A stretch of 64,000 nt of DNA, taken from assembly GCA_025529335.1 (NCBI GenBank), contig JAMYHX010000140.1, positions 22,675 through 86,674 of the forward strand, in the 5' to 3' direction. This stretch comes from Rhizopus sp. PT2906 (Eukaryota; Mucoromycota; Mucoromycetes; Mucorales; Rhizopodaceae). The notes under the pieces are model-generated. The model saw only the letters and a list, made by a program, of their open reading frames with translations. It ran no database searches and was not told the origin of the DNA. Position 1 is the stretch's first letter. Each line of letters begins with the position of its first letter. Below are positions 1-11,982 of the stretch, one piece after another. The position numbers and the translations under genes are program-made.

Positions 1-1019
1 TTGCATAATTTTTACACTTATCAATACCAATTCATCTTATAGCTGGCGTAGAAAATACCTGCTTATAGATGATATTGAAATGAACGACTATAATCAGTAT
101 GAATAAAGTGTATTCATACAATATAAAATTATATATATACTTTCAATTATAGGTTAAACATATGGATAGAGTTTTTCTTAGATATAGTTCATTACTTCTA
201 CACTTAGGAAAGGTGATATATTGAATAAACATTATGACTCTTCCTATAATTATGCTAGTCTTAATATCATTTTAGTTGACAGTTCAGTTACACCAATCAA
301 ATCAACTGTTATAAATTCTTTTGAACTGATCACTCTAATAAAAAGGGCTTTCCACATCACAAGAATTTTAATCATTACCTAAAAACACTAGAAGCTACTA
401 ACCCATTTCATTTGCCTTTCAACAAATTAATTTATCCTATCAATAACAATGAAGGCATTCTTGATAATTCAGAGATAATTTTTTTTGAGATGGCTGTGCC
501 CCATGATTAGTAGTTCTACTTCAGAATGCTTTACCTGGAAATTAAAAAGTAAAACATTAGAAAAATGTTAATTTAGTATCTATATATGCTACTGAATTAC
601 TGTATATTGTCACCCTAACGTAAATCAGTAAAGTTATTAAATAAGTATTTTAACACAGGACCCTGGTACTTACACTATTGATTTTTTAATGATGAAACTT
701 ATACTGCTCATTTATGATGAGACATATCATATTTTGGCCGAATATTTTTTTTCTCTATATATCTTACTATTCGTTTAAGGCACTTGCATTTTTTTATTGT
801 ATTGACCCCTTTTCTTCATACCGTTACGTCTGTTAAGCAATTAAGATTGTTCTGTAATTAGACTAGCAGTTGAGCTTATTGTTATTTTGGTTGACAGATT
901 GGTTACACGATTTAACTAAGTAATTACAAGTATCATCGTTTTATCACTTTGATAAAAGAGTTTCCTTTACCGCAAGAATCTTGGTCAAATCCTACTGATA
1001 AAATATTTCCTTATGTGGA

Positions 1020-1175
1020 ATGGAAATAGAAGGGGTTCAATTCTTCTAATGTTTTGTAAGTTAGACTGGAGTTTCTTGTGCTAAAGATTCTTTTATTAAA
1101 ATGAATAAATATAATTGTTTGTATTTGTTTGGATTGATTGTATAACGATCTGTTATTTGATATGACATTAGAGCT
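1020..1175 (+). repeat. Diverged direct repeat, partner at about 1915-2080
   Basis: The segment containing CTTCTAATGTTTTGTAA at about 1047 recurs at about 1945 with the same following order of motifs (a TGTGCTAAAGA / TGTGTTAAAGA block, then an AT-rich block, then an AGAGCT block). The copies lie about 900 bp apart in the same orientation and are clearly diverged, so this is an old duplication. A second pair, 262-380 and 878-990, shares the core TTGACAG..CAGTTACAC / TTGACAG..GGTTACAC and further matching blocks. Confidence 0.45.
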
Positions 1176-1215
1176 TAATTTGAGCTAATTTGTACGACGA
1201 CATTTCATTCGTTTA

Positions 1216-1217
<2 letters not shown>

Positions 1218-1269
<52 letters not shown>
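1218..1269 (+). repeat. Poly-A run of 52 nt
   Basis: An uninterrupted homopolymer of 52 adenines follows GTTTACT. This is far longer than the other A/T tracts in the window (mostly 9-20 nt). It could be replication slippage or the 3' tail of a retroposed sequence. No coding sequence was recognised just upstream. Confidence 0.8.
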
Positions 1270-1271
<2 letters not shown>

Positions 1272-1660
1272 AAAAGCCACGAGCCTCTTCTGTTTTCCAT
1301 TTCATTTAAGAATTTATCTTATCACTCCTAAGCTGCTTCATGTTCTATGTGTAAAAATTATGTGTAGATACGGAATTGTCGGCTCTGTTGAGTAACTTGT
1401 GTTGAATACAAAGGTAATCAGTATAAAAGAATAAAAGCTAGAAGTAACTAGGCGAAACGATTACCTGTTGGCTGAATATCAAGAAAGAATATTTATGCTA
1501 AATGTTAATTGCATTTTAAAATGAGATCACGAACTTTTAATAATGATAATTGAAACTGTATAACTTCAACTAATTGGATGTGTTTGATAAGAGAGTCATT
1601 TTCTAGGAACAATGGCAGTTCTGAATCATTTGTTGTACGTTCTTTTAGATTCAATGAGTT

Positions 1661-1725
1661 GGTAATTGATCGGCATAGCTCTGATCTGACTTTTAACAGT
1701 TTTAGCTATGGTCCGATCAATTGCC
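1661..1725. repeat. Inverted repeat (hairpin)
   Basis: The left arm 1661-1680 (GGTAATTGATCGGCATAGCT) pairs with the right arm 1704-1725 as its near-perfect reverse complement, with a 2-nt bulge and one mismatch. The loop is about 23 nt. The arms are GC-richer than the surroundings. It could be a protein-binding palindrome, an RNA hairpin or a terminal-repeat remnant. Confidence 0.55.
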
Positions 1726-3922
1726 ATTTAATAACAAGCTGAAGCAAGATAACTGACAGTTGATATTTCATATGTGATTTATAGTTGATCCACCAAATAT
1801 AAAAGCAACAATAAGGAATACATACTCCTATATTATATTATTGTATTAGAAGCCTTAAATTGATAAATCTAATAATTGATATTAAGCTGTATTGAGATAT
1901 AAAGAGAGCTTATTGAAAAGGTGAATAGACATGATTCTATACTTCTAATGTTTTGTAATTTACTATTAAGATTCATGTGTTAAAGAAAGTTCCTTTTTTA
2001 TTTAAACAATAGAAAATAATTATTCATATCTTTTGAATTAATACGTGTAGCAATGATTAGCTCAAGGAATAATAGAGCTGCTTTCAAACTAAATGCGACG
2101 GCAATACAAGGTTCGTTACCAAACGTAACAGTATAAACATTCATATTACTTTGTTTTATAAAAAGGTTTGTATAGCATTCTCGTATAACTACATAAGTTT
2201 CAGATATATCATTAACAATTGGTCAAGTACGACTTTGATGAGTCGATGAAATTGACAAAGTATTTTTCTGTTAGATAGCATTCTTATATAATACAGTTCT
2301 ACGTGAGATCGTATTATTTTCAGTATTCTCAGTTTAATCAACATATATACATATATATATGTATATTAATACTAGCGTTATAATATTTCCCCTCAAAAGT
2401 CGTGTATCTCAATAGAGTCTTTATTCCACACAATTTGCTCTTCCTCGAACTTTCTCCTAATAAAGCATCTCATAGTATTTTGCTTTGCTTTTGTGCCTTG
2501 TTACCTTAATATACTGCGGAGTGATTTCCTTTTGAAGCTCATATATGGAATAATCATCTTTTGGCCCTTCTTTAAGTTGCTTAATGTACGACAATGTCAT
2601 GAAGAAAATGTAATTATCTCGCTTCAGTTACAATATAGCTGCCTTCATAGCGATTTGTTAAAATAAGAAGTGTAATCATGCTCATACTGTACATCTATAT
2701 ATAAAATGTATTATAAATATCTCCTGTTTCTTTTTGTACATAAATGCAGTATTCCTTTACGACTCATTCACTAAATCTAGCAGAACGCGTTCAGGAATTT
2801 CAGCTTCTTTTGTAGCATTTATTACGCTTTTATCGGCAAGACTGGAAGATGAGGACTGCCCATTGCACATAGCGATGTTAATTGACGATAATTTACTCAT
2901 CTCTTTAATAAAAACAAAATAAAAAAGATGAAAGAATTCATAAAGACAGTCAACATTTTTATGAATGATAACATTCAGGAACCGAAGTGAATCATACTAA
3001 AGAAGAGTTAATCTCAGTAAAATACTGTTTAAAGGTAAAGGTTTTTAAATATGCAAATATTTTATTTCTAGTAAATTATATAATGCTCTATATTATAAGT
3101 AATTAATTACAACAAACATGCTAGAGATTTTGTACAGTAAATATGATCAAGAAACTTAAGCAAGCACTCTATTTCCAGTCTCCGATAGAGAAGTGGATGA
3201 CAAATTGTAAACCAGCCGAAAGTTCATAAAATAACTTGGTGAATAGTCCATTTTAACTTCATGCTGACACCAATTGAAATGAAAAATGTTACCTTTGTAT
3301 AAGACCGTAAAACCGGCTATACGATTTTAATTTTGATTGTTAAGATTCTGTGGTCATTGTACAGCAAACTTCATTAAACACATCTATCTCATACAAAACC
3401 TGAACAGAAGCGAAATTATATATAGCAGCAACGACATCACTGTGCCCACAGGCAAGCATCTAAGTAAACACAAGTCAGTGAATTCCAGCTTGTTGTGTTA
3501 TTCGATATTGTTATATGCTTTAATCAAGTTTATTTTTCCCCATTGATGAACAAAGGATTAATCAATTGAGATTATCCAAATGAAGCGTGAAAAGTGTGCA
3601 GAAAGGTTGGCTTTACGACATACAGCAACGTCAAATACAACACATTGTCAAGACTCTCTTTTTTTGGTACTCTGTTAGAAAAGATGGTTACGAAGCTCTT
3701 GTTGTTTGAAATAAAGAGATGAGTATGATAAGAGTATAGGGAATTTTATTTGGTATTTTGGATGGTATACATTAAGGAAAGGGAATCTTGACATTATTAG
3801 TACTGTGTATATAATATTTTCATGTCTATCAAAGGTTTGATTATTCTAGCATAGGTGTATGTTTGTGTGGTGGAATCGTGAGGCCCGGCCTTCATAAAAT
3901 GTATAAAAAGAATCATAATAAA

Positions 3923-6295
3923 TTAATCAAGAATAGAGGAGGTTTCTGACTCAGGACGGCAATAGTCGTTTATGGGAGACATCATTAATCTAGTAACAGG
4001 TCTAGGAGGTAAGTCCTCTTCGGTGTAATCACTACGTGTTGGAAATTGACGAATAAGATCTGAAGAATGGATAATATCGTCGCTACTGCTTTCTGCATAT
4101 TCATCATAGGTCATAACTTCGTCGCTACCATTGTATACAAAATAACTAGGCGTTGCCCCTGTTTCCAAAAGTGATCTATCTCTCAGGGTGACAGGAGGTG
4201 GTGGCTCATTGAGACTGTAGAGTTCTGATACGGGCGAATCCAGTAATCTTTCTTCGCGATTAGTGTATGAGTAACCCTCGAAAGCTCGGTCTAAACTCTG
4301 ACTTAGCATATAGTCACTTGAGACAGGAGAAAGCCGAGGCGTGAGCTGCAGGAATTCACTGTCAAAGTGACTAAAGTCAGTTTCAGAGTAAAGATTAGGC
4401 ACATAGGGTGGTTTGATACGTTTAGCATATATCAGGTCCCAATCAATGCAGGAAAAGTATGGATCTAAACGAACACGCAGGGCACCATCAGGGCCAGAAC
4501 CCAAGCGGCGAGACGGATCACGTTTGAGTAATCGAGCGATGAAGGTGGCCGTTTCTATATCAAAGTGAGCTGGAAACTGAAGAGGGTCTTGTCGAATTTT
4601 GCGGTACATCCCATCTCTGTTTTCGTCCCAGAAAGGCGTAACACCATTCAACATTTCGTATAATATCATGCCTAAACTCCAGTAGTCAACCTCATATGAA
4701 TAGGGTTGCTGATTCAAAATCTCGGGTGCCAAGTATTCCGCTGTACCGCAAAATGTCTCTGTCCTTTGCTCCTCTAAGCTGAGTCCATCATAGAATTGCT
4801 TCGAAAGACCAAAATCTGTGAGAACCAAATGACCATCTGCAGTAAGCAGAATATTTTCGGGTTTGAGATCTCTGAAGTATGATCAGTTTTTTTTTATGCC
4901 TTCCCCTTGCTATGTACACCACAACTTACCTATAAAGAATGCCTAACCGATGTAGCTCCTGAATACCCAGAATGATCTCAGCTGCATAGAATCGACATCT
5001 TTCAGGAGGCAGGGTGTGGTTGATACGAAGTTGTGTTGCTAGATCGCCTCCGACGTGATAGTCCAAGACAAGAAAAAGTTGGTTGGCATCCTGAAAAGAA
5101 TAGTGTAACTTGATGAGAAAAGGGTGTTGTATCGTAGAAATATCGGATAGGATTTGTTGCTCTGCTTTAATGTGGACAATCTGACTCTGCTCTATCACTG
5201 CTTTTTTACTAATGGCCTTGAGTGCTAGTAAACGGGATGTCTTGCGGTGTCTGACCAAGAGTACCTAATGATAAAATAATAAGTAAGGACAAAGAAATAT
5301 AATTGAGAAAATACGGTACTTTGCCCATGCATCCTCTTCCAATCACTTTAATAAGCTGAAAATCTTGAATTGTGACAGGGGCACGAGAGGAGATAGAAGA
5401 GGAAGAAGCGATACTTGATTCTGTCATTGGTTGTAAATCAGAAGGAGAAATTGTAGAATGAGGGTGAATGGAAGACACGATGTCAGCGTCAACCTGTCTA
5501 GTAGCTTCTAAATGAGGAGTTGATACTGCAGCGCCCTCTTCCTCTGCCATCGCCTCCTCTTCCTCCTCCCTTTCTTCATAATCGACATCATCATTACGCA
5601 ATTCGCGTTGATTTATACACTGTAGTTGCACATAGGATTGCACTTCTTGTTTTGGTATGATATGGTCTTCCTCACGCTGAGGTTGAAGAAACTCTTTTAA
5701 GAGAGAACATGATCTAATGCTGGAATCGTTCAAGCAGCGATAAAGAAATAATTCTAGATTATCTGCATTACTCTTTCTATGACTTGATAAAGTTTGGAGT
5801 ATTTTCCTTAAACCATGGCTGCTATTATGGTTATTACTACTCGTGCTACTGCCAATACTACTACTGCTGCTATTACTAGTGCTACTATCGCTACGATGCC
5901 TTTGATACAAGAATCGGCTTTCCTTGTGAAGCTTTGGTAGTTGTATTTTACATTTACGCGAATAGCCCCTTATCTATTATACATACAGTGTTAATACATG
6001 ACGACAGATAGACAAGAGCGGCACATATACTTGCTCTATTATAGAATTCTTGAAAGTCTTCATAATATCTAATAAGTACCAAGTGTCTTGTTGGCTCTTC
6101 CACAAAGACAGTAAATACCTTTATGATCGTGAGTTCAAGATTAGGGCTATTTTTAACTTTATATATTACCGAAACTAGACGATCTTTAAGATCTTTAGTT
6201 GAATGATACATCATGGTTGTCTCAATGATTCCAATATGTGGTTTGACACGCTGACGTAATTTGTTTATGTTATTCTTTTTCTTTTTATACAACAT
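3923..6295 (-). CDS. PX-domain AGC-family Ser/Thr protein kinase (SGK3/Ypk-like)
   Basis: Predicted exons are 6295-6014, 5973-5320, 5264-4930 and 4871-3923; the first junction is uncertain (an alternative is 5987/5931). The product is about 735-740 residues. The N-terminal part resembles a phosphoinositide-binding PX domain, with the RRYxDF-like motif RYYEDFQEF and a C-terminal helix ending LLKEFLQP, interrupted by a Ser/Asn-rich insertion. An acidic stretch follows, then a complete kinase domain: glycine loop GRGCMGKV, catalytic Lys in LALKAI, YRDLKPEN loop, DFG, and TFCGTAEYLAPE activation segment. The C-terminal extension has turn-motif-like LTPRLSP and the AGC hydrophobic motif FEGYSYT. 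The PX-plus-AGC layout matches animal SGK3, which is recruited to endosomes by PI3P and activated by PDK1/TORC2. A membrane-recruited growth or stress kinase is the likely role by homology. No active-site residue is missing. Confidence 0.88.
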
Positions 6296-7646
6296 TTCAA
6301 TTGATATATAAAAAGAAAAAGGAGAAGAAAAAGAAAAAAAAAAAAAGTTCTGTAATTTTTTTAACGGAGTTTAACTGTAAAACGTGTCAACAGAAAGCCG
6401 ATCCCTTTTAAGGTTTTGCTATTTGAACAGCGCATTTGCACAGATGTGATATGTGACGTAAGCAACACAATTTGCACGGCAAGTAGCATATCTGTCGTGC
6501 TTGCTCTATATTATCTTAACAAATGACTATAAAACGTATTTTTATAAACACGCCATGCTCAATTTTAATTGGATACGATTAACTCATGCAATAATTCTGC
6601 TTCATATAAAATGATGTAGTCAGCGATAAAGAGATTATTACAGACCCATCGGCATATACTTCTCTTCTATTGCTGTGCAAAATACCAATTTTAGAAGTAC
6701 TTTTTTATAATCGGAATCTTAATTTAGCCTTGTCTCTTGGCATTCTGAAAGAAAAAAAGATTTGTGCATTTCTATTTAATGAATTCATGGCAAAACAAAC
6801 AAACAGATAAACAAATAAATACATCCAATTTTGATGCTTTCAAAAGTAAATTACTTTTCACAGCGTACGATTAAAAGAATCTATCATTAAAGCATGTATA
6901 AAAGTTAACATATAAAGAAACCATGCAGTTAATAACGAAGAAAAAGAGAAAAGGCACATTTGGAGCCATGATTTTTCAATTTATCCTATTATGGAAAATT
7001 GATATTTCTTAATTCACTACTGTGTAATGTCTTAATTTCACGGAACCAATTACAGCAGAGTTGGATCTACAGCGCATGACTGAAAATGTATAAAGTGTAT
7101 GATTGTTATTAGAAATGAAAATGATACATCTTGCCAATAGCAATACAGTCTTATTCTCTCTCGCTTGAGTATTAAATAAGTGGCGCTATTTTGTTTGATT
7201 GTTTATTATTTATATTTGTCACCAAACCATACACCGTTTACCAAAATGATGGTGGCATGTTTTTGGAAGTGTCATACAGCAGCCCCACCCCTCCCCTCCA
7301 AAGTTCTTTTTTTTTATATGGAGCATTGTTCAAGTTTATTAATATGACATGCTTGATATGAATCATTATAATACTCTCTATCTTACAGTAGAGCACACAT
7401 TCTACTTTACATTCCTATATCGTATCTGATAAGAATAAAGAAAGAGTACTGACAACATTGACAGATAACCACGCTGACCACAATAAACCATATCAACAAC
7501 ATTTAATCTCCCTTATAACTCTCACACAAACTTAATAATATTCAGCTCTTCTTAATAATCTAATTCGCAAGTCATCGACTTGATAGCCTTTTTACAATAA
7601 CAAAGCTGAATACAACACTGGTAGGAAGCACTGATAGTATAATATA

Positions 7647-7890
7647 ATGACTAGCACTGAAGATACTGACTGTTCATTCAAACTTCAGGTTGAACTACAA
7701 TGTCTTGAAAAGTTACCAAAAACAACTGATGCAAGCCGTTTTTCCTTGACACAGGAAAAAGAATCGATGGAGCTTTTGGTTTCGTTGAAGTCAAGCCAGA
7801 CTATAAGAAGAACGACACTTTAAGACACATAAAGATTTGTTGAGATTATCGTTGTTTGGAATGAATGCGCTTGGCGAGCTTAGAAAAAAT
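7647..7890 (+). pseudogene. Frameshifted relic, possibly of a repetitive Mucorales gene family
   Basis: An ATG at 7647 opens 58 codons whose end reads EKESMELLVSLKSSQ. The sequence then continues in another frame with HKDLLRLSLFGMNALGEL before a stop near 7885. The two fragments read as one protein broken by a frameshift. From memory, an LLRLS-F-G-K/M-NAL motif is typical of a large hypothetical-protein family repeated in Mucorales genomes. This assignment is recollection, not a search result. Confidence 0.35.
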
Positions 7891-9578
7891 TGATTGCTTT
7901 TATCGGTTTCAATGCTTTGTAAAAGGGGGGAAAGGAAAGAAAGACATCAAGTAATATAAATCTCAATGATATCATTAACTGCAGTGCACCAAAAAAAAAC
8001 CCCTAAGGCCGCAATCGACTTTTAATCATGTATCCTCTAGCAGTTTCATAAACGCTTGTTTGTGCTTGGATTATGTGTTAAATACCCATAGAGTTTTCTT
8101 GTTACAATTGAGTAATATTTGCAGAGAAAGAGGAGCAGATTGAAAAGATGCACGTTCGAAACGACCGTTGACAATGCCCCTGATTTAGCTATCAATAAGT
8201 GAAGACATGGCTCTAATTTTTTGAGCATTGTCCAGTTCTCATAAAGAAGGTTGGCTTTATGCTTCAAGCTATGATTGACCACGTCCTCGAAGAAGGCCAC
8301 GCAGCCAAGAGTTTGTTAGTAGATAGTGGATAATATAGTAGGTATTTTTTGTTCTTTTGTATTCAATGTATTTTATATTAAAAAATATTCTACTGGAAAG
8401 CCTTTGGTTAGGTGAAGACTTTGGTAATGTGGCAAGATAGTGTGAGATTGTAAAACGTCCACAACATTAGCCCCATCTTTGTTCATTTACCCTCTTTGTG
8501 TTAACAGCATGTTCAGGTGGTCAATTTGGTCTGCTGGACTTAAAGTTGCGTGTGAAGAAATAAGTTTATCGTTAGCAAGTAGGTCATCATAACCTCATTG
8601 ATGCTCTGTTTACAATTACCTTTCTTGGTATGGAACAGCCCCATTTGTTTAACCCCTTTAAACCCTTTGAAGCCCAGATAGATTTTAGTGACACCTATTC
8701 ACTTTACGCAGCAGTGCAATTTACATTCTTATTCTTGGAATAAGCATAAAACTATGCAATTTTGAAAAAGAGCAATGTCACATAAAAGCCTTGATGCTGC
8801 TTATGAATTAAGTCAGACACAAACAATAGATAACAAAGAGCAATATGTTCATATGTGTTGTATTCAGCTTTAAAGTGAAATGGTCGACAAGTTGATGACT
8901 TGCAAAATAGAATCTTTATTATCAAGTAGATCTAAATGTCGTCAGTGTGTAGGGTTATAAAGCAGAATAATGAAACATGTCCCATTTAAAGAACTTACAT
9001 TAAGCAATGTCATTGCTAGAATGGACACCAGATGAAGTCTTTGTAATTACTCGACATTAAGTACACATAATATCAAAGTTGTGCTATCAAAAGAATCTTG
9101 GGCATAATCATTCATTCTATCGAGAGTTATTTAGCTCAGGGGGGGGAGACGATACAGATAATATCAATTGACCAATAGTCTATTGTTCTAAATAATTTCT
9201 CCCATTTCTATTATCGGCAAAATGCGTTGATAATAAAGAAGGGAAAAAATGACCTGTTTTGTTTAATATCAAATCAATGAACCAATCAATGAATAGAATT
9301 AGTAGATTGATGTACAGGACCTTTAAAATGATATCATCATTTTTATACAAATAATCGCAGATCCTTGGGGGGAAAGAGAGATAAGAACATCTATGTTCTA
9401 ATAGCAACCAGTGGTGGCGTGAGTATCATAACATTTGCTTTCTTTCGACCACATGAGAAAGGGGGAGGGTTAGTTCACTAGATGGATTACGAATACTTTT
9501 ATGCAGTCATCGGGTCATACAAGTCACATGAAACTTTATTTTTCCCTATCAGGTCAGATGGGATATAATCAATGTTGG

Positions 9579-9587
9579 TATAAAAAG
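9579..9587 (+). promoter_or_regulatory. TATA box of the subtilase gene
   Basis: TATAAAAAG lies 60 bp upstream of the ATG at 9639. This supports 9639 as the start rather than in-frame upstream ATGs at 9501, 9528 and 9558, which would precede or abut the TATA box. Confidence 0.6.
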
Positions 9588-9638
9588 AGGGGGGTCATTC
9601 TTTTGGTTTTTTGTTGTTATCTTATTCCTCATTTTATT

Positions 9639-11065
9639 ATGAAACTCAGTGTTATTGCCGGTGCCTTGTTGATTGCTTCTGTAGCCAATGCTAAACCTTT
9701 CTATTATGAAGAACAAGACTCTAATGTGATGGCTCCTCTTTATGTCCCTCCTGAAACAGAAGTTGTTCATGATTCTTATATCGTTGTCTTAAAGAATAAC
9801 TTGAATGATCAAAGAGTAGAAGAACATGCTCAATGGATTAGTACTTTGGTCCAAGAAAAGACAAGCTCCTTTAATGATTGGTTATATCCTCATACTCAAT
9901 CTCATGGTATCAGACATGTTTATGATACTCCTCATCTCAAAGGCTACGCTGGTCGTTTTGATGAATCCATCCTGAATGCTATTCGTCAATCTGATGATGT
10001 AAGTTTAGCACTGATGACACAAAACAAAAAAACTTACGTCTCTTTTTTCTTTAGGTCGAATTCGTCGAAAAGGATTCCATGGTCTATGCTAATGAATTAC
10101 AACGAAATGCTCCCTGGGGACTTGCTCGTGTATCTCATGTGGACCCTTTGAACTTTAAGAACTTTGAACAATACGAATACGACCCTAATGGTGGTGAAGG
10201 CGTCAAAGTATACGTTATCGATACTGGTGTCAATGTAAACCATGTTGACTTTGAGGGACGTGCTAGTTGGGGTCATACTGTGCCAAGCGGAGATATTGAT
10301 GAAGACGGTAACGGACATGGTTCTCACTGTGCAGGTACAATCGCAGGTAAACGTTACGGTGTTGCCAAAAAGGCTCAACCTGTAGCTGTCAAGGTCCTAA
10401 GATCAAACGGCTCTGGTACAATGCAGGATGTGGGCGCTGGTGTCGAATGGGCTACTACACAACATATCAAAGATAAGGCAACTGCTCAAAAAGAAGGCAA
10501 AAAATATAAGGGTGCTGTGGCCAATATGAGTCTTGGTGGTGGCAGATCTCGTTTCCTGGAGAGGATTGTCAATGGTGCTGTAGAGGCTGGTATCGTCTTT
10601 AGTGTCGCTGCTGGTAACGATAACAGTGATGCTTGTGACTACTCACCTGCTGCGGCTGAATTGGCTATTACGGTCGGTGCAAGTACCATCAAGGACGAAC
10701 GTGCTTACTTTTCCAACTATGGCAAATGTGTTGATGTATTTGCTCCTGGTCTCAATATCTTGTCTATCTGGAGAGGAAGTCGATATGCAACCAACACAAT
10801 CTCGGGTACCTCTATGGCAGCTCCTCATGTAGCTGGTCTTGCTGCTTACTACTTGAGCTTGGAAGATGAGCCAGTTGAACCCAAGTATATCAAAGACAAG
10901 ATTCTCAACACAGCCACAGAGGGATTACTCGATCGTATTCCTTCAGATACACCCAATCTACTTATCAATAACGGTGTAGACAAGAAGAAGAAGAAGAAGA
11001 ACGATATCCACCATATTGTGCATGGTATCGATAGTGTCTTGAAGGATATCTTGGGAGATATTTAA
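9639..11065 (+). CDS. Secreted subtilisin-like serine protease (S8, proteinase K-like)
   Basis: Exons 9639-9998 and 10055-11065 (intron 9999-10054) give 456 residues. The start was chosen because it opens directly onto a signal peptide (MKLSVIAGALLIASVANA) and lies just after a TATA box. An I9-type inhibitory propeptide follows (DSYIVVLK motif). The mature S8 domain has the catalytic Asp in VIDTGVN, His in GNGHGSHCAGT and Ser in GTSMAAPHVAG, plus the oxyanion Asn in AAGND. The end is Lys-rich (six consecutive Lys) and then amphipathic, which is unusual for the family and may be a processing or anchoring tail. Role: extracellular or vacuolar endopeptidase. Nothing catalytic is missing. Confidence 0.95.
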
Positions 11066-11982
11066 ATCATGTAATTATATTGTATCATTTGTCTTTTATC
11101 CCCCTTCTCTTTCCTTTTGTTCATATACTCATGCTAATTGTATTGCGCAATACTTTTTCCTTCATCTTATGCTAACACTCACACTCACGTACTCACACAC
11201 AACTGTATACGCTCAAGTTCACACAAATATGATCTTATGCTTATATATTCACATTTCCCCTTTTACTACATTGTGTATAAAACTGTATAAAACCCTGTTA
11301 AAAAAATAATAAAAGTGGAAACTTTGTACACATACAACATATCTTTGTTATGTAAGAATACAGAAATGCCTCATGCAGCTGATGAACCCCACAGTTACTC
11401 TTTATGTAGACATGAAACGATGACTCTATAATTAATACGTGCTCTGCGTTATATCCTCGTTATCCTCGTCTGACTGTAATTAATACCAGCTGAAGGTATC
11501 AGCAGATACACTTTTTTCTGTCCATGTGGTTGTGTCTCTTCTTCTCCACAGGGTAGACTATAATGTATAATTATATTAACAACCATTCAATCTACAAATA
11601 ACCCTAAAGAAGATATGCTTTGAACATTGTTTTTTTATTTTTGACAAACTAATCTGTAAAGATACAGGGACATGAGCTAATTGTGCTTAATGCCTCAACT
11701 TGGTTTAAATTTATTATTTTTGGCTAGGATAAAAAGCTGTCAATAGGTCATTGTGTGCTGATCATGGGATCTTTGTCTATTTTGAGAAAAAAAAAAAAGG
11801 GGGATGGATTAAGAAGAGGATCTGACTATACTATGCAGATGATCGTAAAGTTGTTTCCAAGATGTCAATTACGTATATGGAGTTTGGTGCAAAATGAGAT
11901 CAAATGCTACTATATAAGGCATTGTATAGCAATATATATATAACAGAATCTTCTCCTTTCTCTCTTTTTCTTAATTTTATAG
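11066..11982. other. Intergenic: 3' UTR of protease and promoter of transporter
   Basis: No gene is seen. The first few hundred bases are pyrimidine- and ACTCAC-rich, as expected of a 3' UTR, with AATAAA-like signals near 11310. The last 80 bp hold a TATA box for the next gene. Confidence 0.6.
11911..11918 (+). promoter_or_regulatory. TATA box of the DASS transporter gene
   Basis: TATATAAG lies 72 bp upstream of the ATG at 11983, a spacing similar to that of the subtilase and GH3 genes in this window. Confidence 0.5.

Larger units (their letters stand above)
1..3922. other. Gene-poor AT-rich region with diverged repeats
   Basis: I see no convincing gene here. Open frames are at most about 70 codons, several without an ATG, and none shows a recognisable domain. 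The region holds diverged direct repeats (about 262-380 against 878-990, and about 1020-1175 against 1915-2080), a 52-nt poly-A run, a 20-bp hairpin near 1.7 kb, and many TA-rich tracts. It could be a decayed transposon landing zone or a large regulatory gap. The sequence alone does not decide. Confidence 0.6.
6296..9638. other. Gene-poor region with decayed coding traces
   Basis: No intact gene is visible. A frameshifted relic lies at 7647-7890. A further open stretch on the minus strand (8046-8321, 85-90 codons, GTG at its start, no ATG) has protein-like composition but no domain I recognise. A 50-bp segment at about 6530-6590 resembles one at 62785-62850. The last 60 bp before 9639 contain a TATA box for the protease gene. 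Confidence 0.55.

Noticed and set aside
2734..2922. Open frame of 62 codons
   Set aside because: It begins with TTG, lies in a gene-poor AT-rich stretch, and shows no domain, signal or neighbouring exon.
10097..10378. Minus-strand open frame inside the subtilase gene
   Set aside because: It is antisense to the conserved S8 catalytic core and is a shadow of codon bias.
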